Source of the DNA: Clostridiales bacterium
GTDB taxonomy: Bacteria > Bacillota > Clostridia > DUOD01
Assembly (NCBI GenBank): GCA_012838995.1
Contig: DUOD01000020.1
Span: forward strand, 1 to 51,986
Reading direction: 5' to 3'
Length of the DNA: 51,986 nucleotides
Part shown: piece by piece, positions 33,589-41,910 of the stretch
How positions within the stretch are numbered: the stretch's first letter is position 1
How the letters are laid out: each line of letters begins with the position of its first letter
Made by a program: the position numbers and the translations under genes
The notes under the pieces: model-generated
Databases searched by the model: none
Told to the model about the DNA's origin: nothing
What the model saw: only the letters and a program-made list of their open reading frames with translations

Positions 33589-34722
33589 ATGGGTGGTCAT
33601 ATGTTTTTGAAAGGCAGGGTGTGTATCGACAGCCGAACCAAAAGACTGGCATCCAGATTAAAACCCGGTGATATCGTCATTATAGACCATCAAGACCTAG
33701 ACGAAGTTGCCGGCAAAATGTTATTGGAAAATAAGGTGAAGGCAGTTATAAATATGGCGTCCTCTATAAGCGGTAAATACCCAAATTTGGGACCTAAAAT
33801 ACTACTCGACAACGGTATACCGGTATTCGACGAAGCCGACAAAAATATATTAACCAAAATAAAGGAAGGCGACGTAGTAAAAATTAGAAATAATAATTTA
33901 TATTGTAATAAAGAATTTGTATTAAAGCTAAAGATGTTGACCAGAGAACAACTCAACAGTAGGCTGAACATCGCCCAAAGGAACTTGAAAAAAGAATTGG
34001 ACAGATTTATAGAAAATACTTTGGAATATGCCCATAAAGAAAAAGATATAATACTGGACAAAATTTTACTTCCGGATATAAAAACCCAACTTAATAATAA
34101 ACATGTACTGGTCGTTGTACGGGGAAAAAATTATAAGGAAGATCTAAAAGCAATAAAAGCATATTTGGAAGAGGTAAAGCCGGTGATGATAGGCGTTGAC
34201 GGAGGTGCCGATGCGTTGATCGAAGCCGGATATACACCCGATATTATCATAGGGGATATGGACAGCGTAAGCGATATAGCCCTGAAAAAATGTAAAGAGA
34301 TAATCGTACATGCATATAAGGATGGAAGGGCACCGGGGCTAAACCGGATAAAAAACCTTAATCTAAAGTGCAGCATATTTCCTTTCCCCGGCACCAGCGA
34401 AGACATAGCCCTGTTACTGGCCTACGAAAAAAAAGCTGACTTAATCGTGGCCGTCGGCAGCCACTCAAACCCCATGGATTTTCTGGAAAAAGGAAGAAAG
34501 GGAATGGCCAGCACTTTTCTAGTGAGGCTTAAAGTGGGCAGTAAACTGGTGGATGCCAAAGGCGTAAACAAACTCTACAATACACCTTTAAAAACAAGAT
34601 ATCTCTTGGCACTGGTTTGCTCAGCTTTTTTCCCAATTGCCATAATAATTTTTTCATCCCCACAGTTACAGCAACTATACCGACTTATACAACTTCACTT
34701 GAGGATAATGTTTGGAATATAA
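33589..34722 (+). CDS. steA: SteA-like cytokinetic ring / thiamine-pyrophosphokinase-fold protein
   Basis: A 377-residue protein of the SteA family. An N-terminal domain (about 1-120) contains GDIVIIDHQDLDEVAGKMLLENKVKAVINMASSISGKYPNLGP, the conserved SteA start. The central part (about 160-310) has a thiamine-pyrophosphokinase-like catalytic fold, with GVDGGADALIEAGYTPDIIIGDMDSVSD. A C-terminal membrane helix (about 342-360) anchors it. In corynebacteria SteA with SteB acts at the division septum. SteB-like and sugar-transfer genes follow. No thiamine genes are near, so a metabolic kinase role is unlikely. Confidence 0.82.
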   Translation: MGGHMFLKGRVCIDSRTKRLASRLKPGDIVIIDHQDLDEVAGKMLLENKVKAVINMASSISGKYPNLGPKILLDNGIPVFDEADKNILTKIKEGDVVKIRNNNLYCNKEFVLKLKMLTREQLNSRLNIAQRNLKKELDRFIENTLEYAHKEKDIILDKILLPDIKTQLNNKHVLVVVRGKNYKEDLKAIKAYLEEVKPVMIGVDGGADALIEAGYTPDIIIGDMDSVSDIALKKCKEIIVHAYKDGRAPGLNRIKNLNLKCSIFPFPGTSEDIALLLAYEKKADLIVAVGSHSNPMDFLEKGRKGMASTFLVRLKVGSKLVDAKGVNKLYNTPLKTRYLLALVCSAFFPIAIIIFSSPQLQQLYRLIQLHLRIMFGI

Positions 34723-34731
34723 GCAGGTGAT

Positions 34732-35613
34732 ATGACATTGATGAGCATAAGATACTATTTGGTACTCATTGTTTCTATTTTTTTGTCTCTGGGAATAGGA
34801 ATATTCATCGGTTCTACCATAGAAGGGGACAAAATCATTAAGCAACAGCAGGCACAGATGACAAAGAGGATAGAGCAAAAATTTCAGCAATTAAAAGAAA
34901 AAAACGACATTCTGTCTAATAAGATTGAGGAAATCAACAAGGAAAATTCCATGTTTGAAACCTTCAATAGGGTTATGTTCAGCGAAGTTGCCAAGGATAA
35001 ATTGGTCAATAAACAGATATCAATATTTTATTTATCGGGGAATACCACCTATGATTACACAGGTTTAACTAAAATGATACATGAGTCGGGGGGCAGTATA
35101 AACCGTGAAATAAACCTGCATATATCCGAATTTGAGCAGTTGGCCGACCAAATTACAGACAAGGATAACAACGACGCAGGAGTTGATATGGTAAAAGATG
35201 CGGCAGTTTCTTTATTAAACTACCTAATTGTAAATAAGAAGAACCAAATGATAGATGACTTGACGGACAAGGGAATAATCGATATAGGGCACAATAATGA
35301 AAATGTAAGCCATTATTTATTAATAGCATGTTCGGACAACATAGAGAGTAATGTCCATACCAATCGACTACAAAGGGAAATAATACGGCAAACAAAGGCT
35401 TTTAATATAAAAACAGTTGCCCTGGAACATGAAGAAGTAGCCAGCACCAGCATGGAATTATATAAAAAAAATAAAGTACCGACTATCGACAATATTAATA
35501 CCATGAGCGGCAAATTATCCTTAATTGCCGTTTTAGGTGGAGAATACGGCCACTTCGGCACCAAGACGGCCTCCGATCAGCTTTTACCAAATACTTTAAT
35601 GGACAAGGATTGA
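34732..35613 (+). CDS. SteB/MctB-like copper transporter family membrane protein
   Basis: A 293-residue protein with one N-terminal membrane helix (about 8-28: YYLVLIVSIFLSLGIGIFIGSTI), a coiled coil (about 40-72) and a globular alpha/beta domain. This matches the family annotated as copper transporter MctB or, when next to steA, SteB. No cysteine- or methionine-rich metal sites are visible, so copper transport is doubtful here. The pairing with SteA, ten bases after its stop, supports a cell-envelope or division role. Confidence 0.75.
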   Translation: MTLMSIRYYLVLIVSIFLSLGIGIFIGSTIEGDKIIKQQQAQMTKRIEQKFQQLKEKNDILSNKIEEINKENSMFETFNRVMFSEVAKDKLVNKQISIFYLSGNTTYDYTGLTKMIHESGGSINREINLHISEFEQLADQITDKDNNDAGVDMVKDAAVSLLNYLIVNKKNQMIDDLTDKGIIDIGHNNENVSHYLLIACSDNIESNVHTNRLQREIIRQTKAFNIKTVALEHEEVASTSMELYKKNKVPTIDNINTMSGKLSLIAVLGGEYGHFGTKTASDQLLPNTLMDKD

Positions 35614-35626
35614 GGTGAGTACATGA

Positions 35627-36307
35627 ATGGATAACGCCAAAACAGTATCTGCTATTATACCCGCCTATAATGAAGAAGCTAATATAGTGCAAACCATTAA
35701 AGCCCTCAAAAAGCTTGATCTTATCAACGAGATTATAGTAGTGGATGATAGTTCAAAGGACAATACCTTGTCACTGGCGCTTAAGGAAAATGTAAGAGTA
35801 ATAGGCAAAAAGACCAATAAGGGTAAAGGCCATAGCCTTAGAGTAGGGTATTCCTATTGCAGGGGAGATATAGTATTATTTGTAGACGCCGATTTAAAAG
35901 ATACTGCCCATGAATGCAAAAAACTTTTAATCCCTATACTGGACGATAAAGGAGACGTTGCCATTGCAAGATTCCCGGACAACGGTAACAGGGATGGCTT
36001 TGGTTTGGTAAACAGATTTGCACAGTTTTTAGTTAAAAGATATACGGGAAAACATGTAGAAAGCGTATTGTCAGGGCAGAGAGCATTTAAAAGACTGGTC
36101 TTGGAAGACATTGGGATAAGGTATAACAGATTTGGTGTAGAAGTAGGCATGACCATTGACATAATCAATAATAACTATAGATTATTGGAAATTGATGTTC
36201 AAATGGACCATCAACATAGAGGTAAATCACTTAAGGGTTTTATCCATAGAACAGGACAATTGATAGATATTTTAAGAGTTGCAATGGGAAAGGAAGTAGT
36301 TAATTGA
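35627..36307 (+). CDS. Family 2 glycosyltransferase (dolichol-phosphate-mannose synthase-like)
   Basis: A 226-residue GT-A-fold glycosyltransferase without membrane segments. The nucleotide-sugar-binding pattern AIIPAYNEEANIVQTI opens the domain, then IIVVDDSSKDNT and the DxD motif VDADLKD (near residue 87). The C-terminal part FGVEVGMTIDIINNNYRLLEIDVQMDHQHRG is typical of GT2 polyprenyl-phosphate glycosyltransferases. It overlaps the following membrane transferase by 4 bases. Together they could build a lipid-linked sugar; donor and acceptor are unknown. Confidence 0.87.
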   Translation: MDNAKTVSAIIPAYNEEANIVQTIKALKKLDLINEIIVVDDSSKDNTLSLALKENVRVIGKKTNKGKGHSLRVGYSYCRGDIVLFVDADLKDTAHECKKLLIPILDDKGDVAIARFPDNGNRDGFGLVNRFAQFLVKRYTGKHVESVLSGQRAFKRLVLEDIGIRYNRFGVEVGMTIDIINNNYRLLEIDVQMDHQHRGKSLKGFIHRTGQLIDILRVAMGKEVVN

Positions 36308-37110
36308 CATTATTAATTATTTTTTTATTGATAGCAGTTTATTTAGCACAAAGGCAAATGTTATCCTTTTTAAGGAATAATAATATCTATGGATATAACC
36401 ACAACAAAAATAAAGCATTAAACTGTGGCGGCCTGATAATATTATTTCCCCTGATCATGCTTTTTAATGCCATTTTTTATCTAAAAGTGATTAATGGCAC
36501 ACAGCTGCTATGCTATCTCTTGGTGATCTTTTCCATGGGATTTGTCGGCTTTATCGATGACATGGTAGGTAAAATACAATATAAGGGGATAATATCCCAT
36601 CTTAAACAATTTTTTTTGTATAAAAATTTCACGACGGGGGTACTAAAGGCAATAACCGGCATACTGGTGGGCTTAATAATATCCTATTGGATAACGGCAG
36701 AAAAAAGCCTGGTGGGCATTATTGTCGGAACGCTGACCTTTTCACTATTTACCAATCTTATCAATATGTTTGATACAAGACCGGGAAGGGCTGTAAAATT
36801 CTTTATTTTCTTTAGTATCCTCCTCACTGTAATGGCTCCCGGGCGTATACTATTATTAACGATTATAATGTCTCCTGTGATACTGTATTTTCCCATGGAT
36901 ATAAAGGGCAGGATAATGCTGGGGGATACCGGTTCTAATATATTGGGTGGGATACTTGGAATGACAAGTATACTCATCCTCGATGGAATTAAGCAGGTAC
37001 TAACCGTTATTTTACTCATAGCTCTCCATTATATAGGGGATAGGTATTCATTTACAAAAATAATCAAAGGATCTAAAATCCTATCTTACATAGATAATCT
37101 CGGCAGATAA
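36304..37110 (+). CDS. MraY/WecA-like polyprenyl-phosphate phosphoglycosyltransferase homologue (atypical)
   Basis: A 268-residue polytopic membrane protein with eight or more hydrophobic helices. PNPT-superfamily motifs are visible: GGLIILF near residue 39, FIDD near 82, NLINMFDTRPGRAVK near 149, and MLGDTGSNILGG near 206. The usual DGxDG of MraY is replaced by DTRPGR and the C-terminal histidine motif is absent, so this is a separate clade rather than MraY. The start is TTG, overlapping the GT2 stop. It probably acts on undecaprenyl phosphate, but sugar specificity is unknown. Confidence 0.78.
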   Translation: MTLLIIFLLIAVYLAQRQMLSFLRNNNIYGYNHNKNKALNCGGLIILFPLIMLFNAIFYLKVINGTQLLCYLLVIFSMGFVGFIDDMVGKIQYKGIISHLKQFFLYKNFTTGVLKAITGILVGLIISYWITAEKSLVGIIVGTLTFSLFTNLINMFDTRPGRAVKFFIFFSILLTVMAPGRILLLTIIMSPVILYFPMDIKGRIMLGDTGSNILGGILGMTSILILDGIKQVLTVILLIALHYIGDRYSFTKIIKGSKILSYIDNLGR

Positions 37111-37146
37111 ATTATTTGAAACGGGGAAAGGAAAACATTATAGAAA

Positions 37147-38256
37147 ATGATTAACTATGCTCAGGCAAGGGTGTTAGATGTATACAATAGAAATGCTGAT
37201 GTACAGGAGCTTGTGGTAGAGACAAACAATTCTCAAGGCAGGGCAGTAAATTATATATCCTTTTCGGGTCCTGTAAAAAAAGGGGATATTGTAATAATCA
37301 ACACTACGGCCGTAGACCTGAATCTGGGGTCCGGAGGTTGGCATTTTGTAATGGCTGTAGTTAACAACGGCCATAGACAGGATACAAAGAAAGGACATAT
37401 CATAAAACTAAATTATACCCCCTGTCAGTATAAATGCATCACGGTGGAAGAACAGGCCAGCAGATACCATAAAGTGTTTAACGAAAAAACCTCTATAGGC
37501 GGGATGCCGGTTTTGATTGGCGAGCTCCACAGCATGCTGCCGCCTGCCTGTTGTGCCCTGAAACACCTTCTGGGCAACAAAATAAAAATCGCCTATATCA
37601 TGGTAGAAGGGGCATGCCTACCCATTAACTACAGTTATTCCGTCGACCGTCTAAAAGAAAAGGGCCTGCTGGAAAAAACCATAACCCCAGGCAATGCTTT
37701 GGGTGGAGATTTGGAAACAGTATCCGTTTATAATGCTCTCTTGGCGGCAAAGCACGTGGCAAAGGCAGATATATCCATAGTTACCCTAGGTCCGGGGATT
37801 ATAGGCACTTCTACTAAATATGGATTCAGCGGCATAAGCCTTGCCGAAGTAATAAACGCAACAAACTCCTTAAAGGGTATCCCCATATACATACCCAGAA
37901 TATCCTTTTGTGACGCCAGAAGACGACATTATGGAATAAGTCACCACTCCGTGACATTGCTTCGTGATATTGTATATTCACCATGCATTATTCCTCTGCC
38001 TATCATAAACAACAGAAAAAAGTTTGGGCTGCTGCTTAAAACCATTGTGCCCGCCACAATTAAAAAAGGACACAAACTGTTTGTTTGCAGTGGAAAGTAT
38101 ATTGAAAAGGCAATGAAATTATATGACGTTAATACTACCACCATGGGACGGGGCATACATGAGGATAAAGAATTTTTCGTCGCCATTGGCAGTGCCGCAA
38201 AATATGCCATACAGGTATTGGAAAAAGGCCTCCCCCACTTTAAACCACCTTGTTAA
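37147..38256 (+). CDS. DUF3866 family protein
   Basis: A 369-residue soluble protein recognised as DUF3866. Motifs such as LNLGSGGWHFVMAVVN, KLNYTPCQYKCITVEEQ, LIGELHSMLPPACCAL, YIMVEGACLPI and ITLGPGIIGTSTKYGFSGISLAE are conserved in clostridial and actinobacterial homologues. No membrane segment or catalytic motif of known type is visible. A pair of adjacent cysteines and a histidine lie at HSMLPPACC. Function is unknown; it lies between the SteA cluster and a NUDIX gene. Confidence 0.82.
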   Translation: MINYAQARVLDVYNRNADVQELVVETNNSQGRAVNYISFSGPVKKGDIVIINTTAVDLNLGSGGWHFVMAVVNNGHRQDTKKGHIIKLNYTPCQYKCITVEEQASRYHKVFNEKTSIGGMPVLIGELHSMLPPACCALKHLLGNKIKIAYIMVEGACLPINYSYSVDRLKEKGLLEKTITPGNALGGDLETVSVYNALLAAKHVAKADISIVTLGPGIIGTSTKYGFSGISLAEVINATNSLKGIPIYIPRISFCDARRRHYGISHHSVTLLRDIVYSPCIIPLPIINNRKKFGLLLKTIVPATIKKGHKLFVCSGKYIEKAMKLYDVNTTTMGRGIHEDKEFFVAIGSAAKYAIQVLEKGLPHFKPPC

Positions 38257-38313
38257 GATTTTAAGCATTTTATGATAGAATTAAATTATTATATAGTCTT
38301 ATAGGAAAGGGAC

Positions 38314-38859
38314 ATGTTTATGGATCTTAAAGAAAAAACGCTGTGCAGCAGGCTTATATTCCAGGGTAAAATAATAGACCTAAAGGTTGAAGATGTACGT
38401 CTCCCCGACGGAAGTACATCTACCAGGGAGATTGTGGTTCACCCAGGGGCAGTGGCAGTCATCGCCGTTAATCAAAACAATAAACTGATTTTTGTTAAAC
38501 AATTTAGGAAGGCAATTGAACAAGTATTGCTTGAAATCCCCGCCGGGAAACTGGAGTCGGGTGAGGACCCGAAAATTTGCGCAATCAGGGAATTGGAAGA
38601 GGAAACCGGGTATCGCTGTAACAGGATAAAACATATAATGGACTTTTACAGCACACCGGGATTCACAAATGAAAAAATACACCTGTATTATGCCTGGGAC
38701 TTGGTTAAAAAGACAACCAAAACCGACGATGACGAATTTCTTGAGGTGGTGGAATTATCCATAAATGAAATTAGAGAATTGATGGATACTAACAATATTA
38801 AAGACAGCAAAACACTAATTGCCATGTTGTATTACTTAAACAGGAAGGACTATCTATGA
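38314..38859 (+). CDS. NUDIX hydrolase, ADP-ribose pyrophosphatase type
   Basis: A 181-residue NUDIX enzyme. The Nudix box GKLESGEDPKICAIRELEEETGYRC is complete, giving the GX5EX7REUXEEXG pattern near residues 76-98. LPDGSTSTREIVVHPGAVAVI before it and FYSTPGFTNEKIHLYYA after it are the conserved features of ADP-ribose pyrophosphatases (NudF type). ATG 38320 is an alternative start. It overlaps the next gene by 4 bases. Confidence 0.92.
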   Translation: MFMDLKEKTLCSRLIFQGKIIDLKVEDVRLPDGSTSTREIVVHPGAVAVIAVNQNNKLIFVKQFRKAIEQVLLEIPAGKLESGEDPKICAIRELEEETGYRCNRIKHIMDFYSTPGFTNEKIHLYYAWDLVKKTTKTDDDEFLEVVELSINEIRELMDTNNIKDSKTLIAMLYYLNRKDYL

Positions 38860-40037
38860 ACCAATACTTTGTAGACTTGCATGTACATATAGGCCGTTCC
38901 TCCAGAGGAAATATAGTAAAAAGGGCAACGGCCAATAATTTGACCTTGGAAAACATCGCCCAAGAATGCTTATATAGAAAGAGAATTGATATTATAGGCA
39001 TTGTGGATGCCATATCCCCCCATGTCATTTTTGACATAGAAATGCTGCTGGAGAGTGGCGTTGTAGAACCCATTACAGGAGGCGGGCTTTTGTACCATGG
39101 CCGGCTTACCATTTTACTGGGCGCAGAAATAGAGACCAGGGAGGAAAATGGATGCCGCTCCCATTCCCTGGTCTTTTTCCCGGATTTCGAGCAAATAAAA
39201 AAATTTTCCGGAGATATGGAAAAATATATAAAGAATATCCATGCCTGTTGCAGTACGGCCCACCTGACCGGACAGCAGTTGTATGATATCGTAAATGACC
39301 ATGGAGGGCTTTACATCCCTGCCCATGCCTTCACCCCCTATAAAAGCTTCTATGGTAACTGTACTCATACTCTGAAGGAAATATTCAGTGAAGATGCATT
39401 GAATAACATGCCTTCAATTGAATTAGGTCTAAGTGCCGATACATATATGGCGGACATGCTTAAGGAACTGGCCGATAAGACCTATTTAAGTAATTCCGAC
39501 GCCCATTCCCTTCCAAAGATCGGAAGGGAGTACAATACCCTAAGGCTTAAGGCCGGTAATTTTAGGGAAGTATTGATGGCCCTCAAAAGGCAGCAGGAAA
39601 GGGCCATAACGGGAAATTACGGCTTAAATCCAAAACTGGGTAAATACCACAGGACTTTTTGTATAAACTGTAACAGCATACTAAAGGGAAAGCCGCCCAT
39701 CAATAAATGCCCCCTATCCGATAAGCACAAAGTAGTGGTGGGGGTGCTGGATCGACTGGAACAGATAAAGGATCCCGGATATAAAAGCACCGTAGAACGT
39801 CCGCCATACCATTACCAAATACCTCTGGAATTCATACCGGGAATAGGTCCTAAGACAATTGACAAACTGCTTAAGGTTTTTGGTACTGAAATGAATGTCC
39901 TGCACAAAGCCACATTTTCACAATTACGAGACGTGGTAAGCGAAAAAAACGCCCGGCTCATTATATCCGCACGCAAGGGAGACCTTAATATGAAAACCGG
40001 AGGCGGCGGTAACTATGGGAAAATATTAGAATATTAA
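38856..40037 (+). CDS. Endonuclease Q-family PHP protein with a degenerate zinc finger
   Basis: A 393-residue protein of the EndoQ family, which nicks DNA 5' of deaminated bases and abasic sites. The PHP domain begins FVDLHVHIGRSSRG (metal histidines) and continues through GIVDAIS, LLGAEIETREENG, YIPAHAFTP and LSNSDAHSL. A cysteine cluster at about 269-285 (CINC ... KCPL) corresponds to the family zinc finger, but the fourth ligand is missing (CPLSDK instead of CPxC). A helix-hairpin-helix FIPGIGPKTIDKLLKVFG lies near 327. It overlaps the NUDIX gene by 4 bases. Confidence 0.85.
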   Translation: MNQYFVDLHVHIGRSSRGNIVKRATANNLTLENIAQECLYRKRIDIIGIVDAISPHVIFDIEMLLESGVVEPITGGGLLYHGRLTILLGAEIETREENGCRSHSLVFFPDFEQIKKFSGDMEKYIKNIHACCSTAHLTGQQLYDIVNDHGGLYIPAHAFTPYKSFYGNCTHTLKEIFSEDALNNMPSIELGLSADTYMADMLKELADKTYLSNSDAHSLPKIGREYNTLRLKAGNFREVLMALKRQQERAITGNYGLNPKLGKYHRTFCINCNSILKGKPPINKCPLSDKHKVVVGVLDRLEQIKDPGYKSTVERPPYHYQIPLEFIPGIGPKTIDKLLKVFGTEMNVLHKATFSQLRDVVSEKNARLIISARKGDLNMKTGGGGNYGKILEY

Positions 40038-40156
40038 TAACAATATATAGGCATAACTTATATAATTGTTAGGAATAAAGCCTCCCTTGTCCGAATAAAT
40101 ATTAAGGAGTAATTCTTTAGTATTTCTTTGTTCGTGCTCAAGGGGGGGGCTGTAAA

Positions 40157-40789
40157 TTGTGGGGCAAGATAAAATATAACATTATAAATCATGTTCGAAG
40201 CAACTTACTGTTATATATAATAGTGTTGTTTTCCTTTTTAGTAGGCATAGCCACAGGAGCTTTTACCGTCTCTTCATTATCCGACCTTGAAAAGGAAGAG
40301 CTTATCGGTTTTTTGGACAATTTTTTCAGCATACTGGGCAACCAGGATATAAACGCCTCCATGGTTTTTAAACAGTCCCTAATCAATAATATCCAGACCC
40401 TTGCTTTAATCTGGATACTTGGCATTACCATCATAGGTATACCCATAATTATGTTTATAATAGGTGTACGGGGTTTTGTGATCGGCTTTACGGTAGGTTT
40501 TCTCATTAATGAGTTTGGAATAAAGGGTCTTTTTTTTGTACTAACGGGCATACTGCCCCAAAACTTGATAATGATTCCGGTGCTTATGGCCATAGGAGTT
40601 ATCGGCATAAATTATTCCATCCTAATGGTCAAAAACCGCGGAAAGGCCAAACAACCGCAAAGACGAGGCAGTCCTTTTATGTTATACACTGCCAATCTTT
40701 GGCTTTTATTCATACCGTTATTGATAGCAACCTTCATCGAGGCCTTTGTAACTCCGGTTTTTATGAAAATATTACTAGATATTTTATAA
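40157..40789 (+). CDS. spoIIM: Stage II sporulation protein M
   Basis: A 210-residue membrane protein with about five hydrophobic helices. LYIIVLFSFLVGIATGAFTVSSL at the N-terminus, FKQSLINNIQTLALIWILGITIIGIPII in the middle and FIEAFVTPVFMKILL at the end match SpoIIM, the mother-cell protein that helps to dissolve septal peptidoglycan with SpoIID and SpoIIP. Start is TTG behind a run AAGGGGGGGG. The 119 bases before it are A/T-rich; I see no firm sigma-E or sigma-F site. Confidence 0.93.
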   Translation: MWGKIKYNIINHVRSNLLLYIIVLFSFLVGIATGAFTVSSLSDLEKEELIGFLDNFFSILGNQDINASMVFKQSLINNIQTLALIWILGITIIGIPIIMFIIGVRGFVIGFTVGFLINEFGIKGLFFVLTGILPQNLIMIPVLMAIGVIGINYSILMVKNRGKAKQPQRRGSPFMLYTANLWLLFIPLLIATFIEAFVTPVFMKILLDIL

Positions 40790-40818
40790 AAATTAGTAAA
40801 GATTACTAATTTTTTTTG
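40789..40818 (+). terminator. A/T-rich terminator of spoIIM
   Basis: AAAATTAGTAA pairs with TTACTAATTTT (11 base pairs, 3-base loop), followed by a run of T. The stem is A/T-rich but long. Confidence 0.75.
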
Positions 40819-40917
40819 TGGAATTGTTAATACTAATTAATAGTTGAAGATATTAAAGAAATAACAGGAAAATGTCGACATAATAATTAGAGAAAAAATA
40901 AAAAATATTTAACAAAA

Positions 40918-40936
40918 AAGGATTCTTATAATCCTT
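40918..40936 (+). promoter_or_regulatory. Inverted repeat with embedded TATAAT before xerD
   Basis: AAGGATT and AATCCTT form a perfect 7-base inverted repeat around CTTAT. TATAAT (40927-40932) lies across the loop and the right arm, so the repeat could be an operator over a -10 element or a hairpin in the 5' leader. No good -35 hexamer is visible 17 bases upstream. Confidence 0.4.
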
Positions 40937-40977
40937 GTTGAATATTTTACTAGTAAATATACAAAGGAGCCGTTGTT

Positions 40978-41862
40978 ATGGATAAGTATCTTAACGAGTT
41001 TATAGGTTATCTAATTAACCAGAAAGGTGTCTCGGAAAATACGCTTGATTCATACACCAGGGATTTAAAGCAGTACATAGCATTCTTAAAAAAACAACAT
41101 CTTTCACAACTTAAAGAAATAACAAAGGCTACTGTTATCTCTTACATACTCTTTCTCCAAAAAAAAGGGAACAAAACTACAACGGTGTCCAGAAAACTTT
41201 CTTCCATTAGGAATTTTCACAGATTTTTATTGTATAAGAGGTATATGGACCAAGACCCTACCCAGGACTTGGAATCGCCTAAAATTGAGCGTCGTTTTCC
41301 CAATTACCTAACGACCACTGAGGTAGAGCTTCTCCTCGATCAACCCGTCCTTTCCGATGCAAAGGGAATCAGGGATAAGGCAATGCTGGAACTGTTATAT
41401 GCAACCGGTATCAGGGTTTCGGAATTGGTTCAACTCAATTTGTCGGATGTCAACATGGACTTGGGTTATATAAAATGTTCCAAAGGTGCTAAAGAGAGGA
41501 TCATTCCTTTGGGTTCCTTGGCGATAAAGTATCTACGTATATATTTGGACACATGCAGATCGGCCATGATAAAAAATCCCAAGGAAAACGCTTTGTTTGT
41601 CAATTGCCATGGCAGTAGGCTAACCCGCCAGGGTTTTTGGAAAATAGTGAAATACTATACTTCCAAGGCAAAGATAAACAAGGGTATAACCCCCCATACC
41701 TTGAGGCATTCCTTTGCAATGCATCTTTTGGACAATGGAGCGGATATAAAGGCTGTACAGGAAATGTTGGGTCATTCAGACGTATCTACCACCCAGGTCT
41801 ATACCCAACTTGCAAATAACCGCATCAAGGAAATATATAAGAAAACCCATCCCAGGGCATAG
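40978..41862 (+). CDS. xerD: Site-specific tyrosine recombinase XerD
   Basis: A 294-residue tyrosine recombinase that resolves chromosome dimers at dif. The N-terminal core-binding domain spans about 1-90. Catalytic residues are all visible: Arg in ATGIRVSELVQLNL, Lys in SKGAKERIIPL, HxxR in HTLRHSFAMHLL, His in LGHSDVSTTQ and nucleophile Tyr in VYTQL. Start is ATG behind AAAGGAG. It lies before deoB, the usual place of xerD in Firmicutes; no att sites or phage genes are near, so an integrase role is rejected. Confidence 0.94.
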   Translation: MDKYLNEFIGYLINQKGVSENTLDSYTRDLKQYIAFLKKQHLSQLKEITKATVISYILFLQKKGNKTTTVSRKLSSIRNFHRFLLYKRYMDQDPTQDLESPKIERRFPNYLTTTEVELLLDQPVLSDAKGIRDKAMLELLYATGIRVSELVQLNLSDVNMDLGYIKCSKGAKERIIPLGSLAIKYLRIYLDTCRSAMIKNPKENALFVNCHGSRLTRQGFWKIVKYYTSKAKINKGITPHTLRHSFAMHLLDNGADIKAVQEMLGHSDVSTTQVYTQLANNRIKEIYKKTHPRA

Positions 41863-41910
41863 ACATCCGCGCATTCTAAACAATTACACCACAAGGAGAG
41901 AATACTTTAT

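Noticed and set aside
34732-35613. Copper transporter function for the MctB-like gene
   Set aside because: No metal-binding cysteine or methionine clusters are visible and the neighbour is steA, so only the family name is noted.
40873-40879. TGTCGAC upstream of xerD as a Spo0A box
   Set aside because: The consensus heptamer ends in AA (TGTCGAA); this palindromic variant also occurs by chance in coding sequence.
40978-41862. XerD-like gene as a phage or element integrase
   Set aside because: Position before deoB, standard XerD motifs and absence of phage genes or att repeats point to the chromosomal recombinase.
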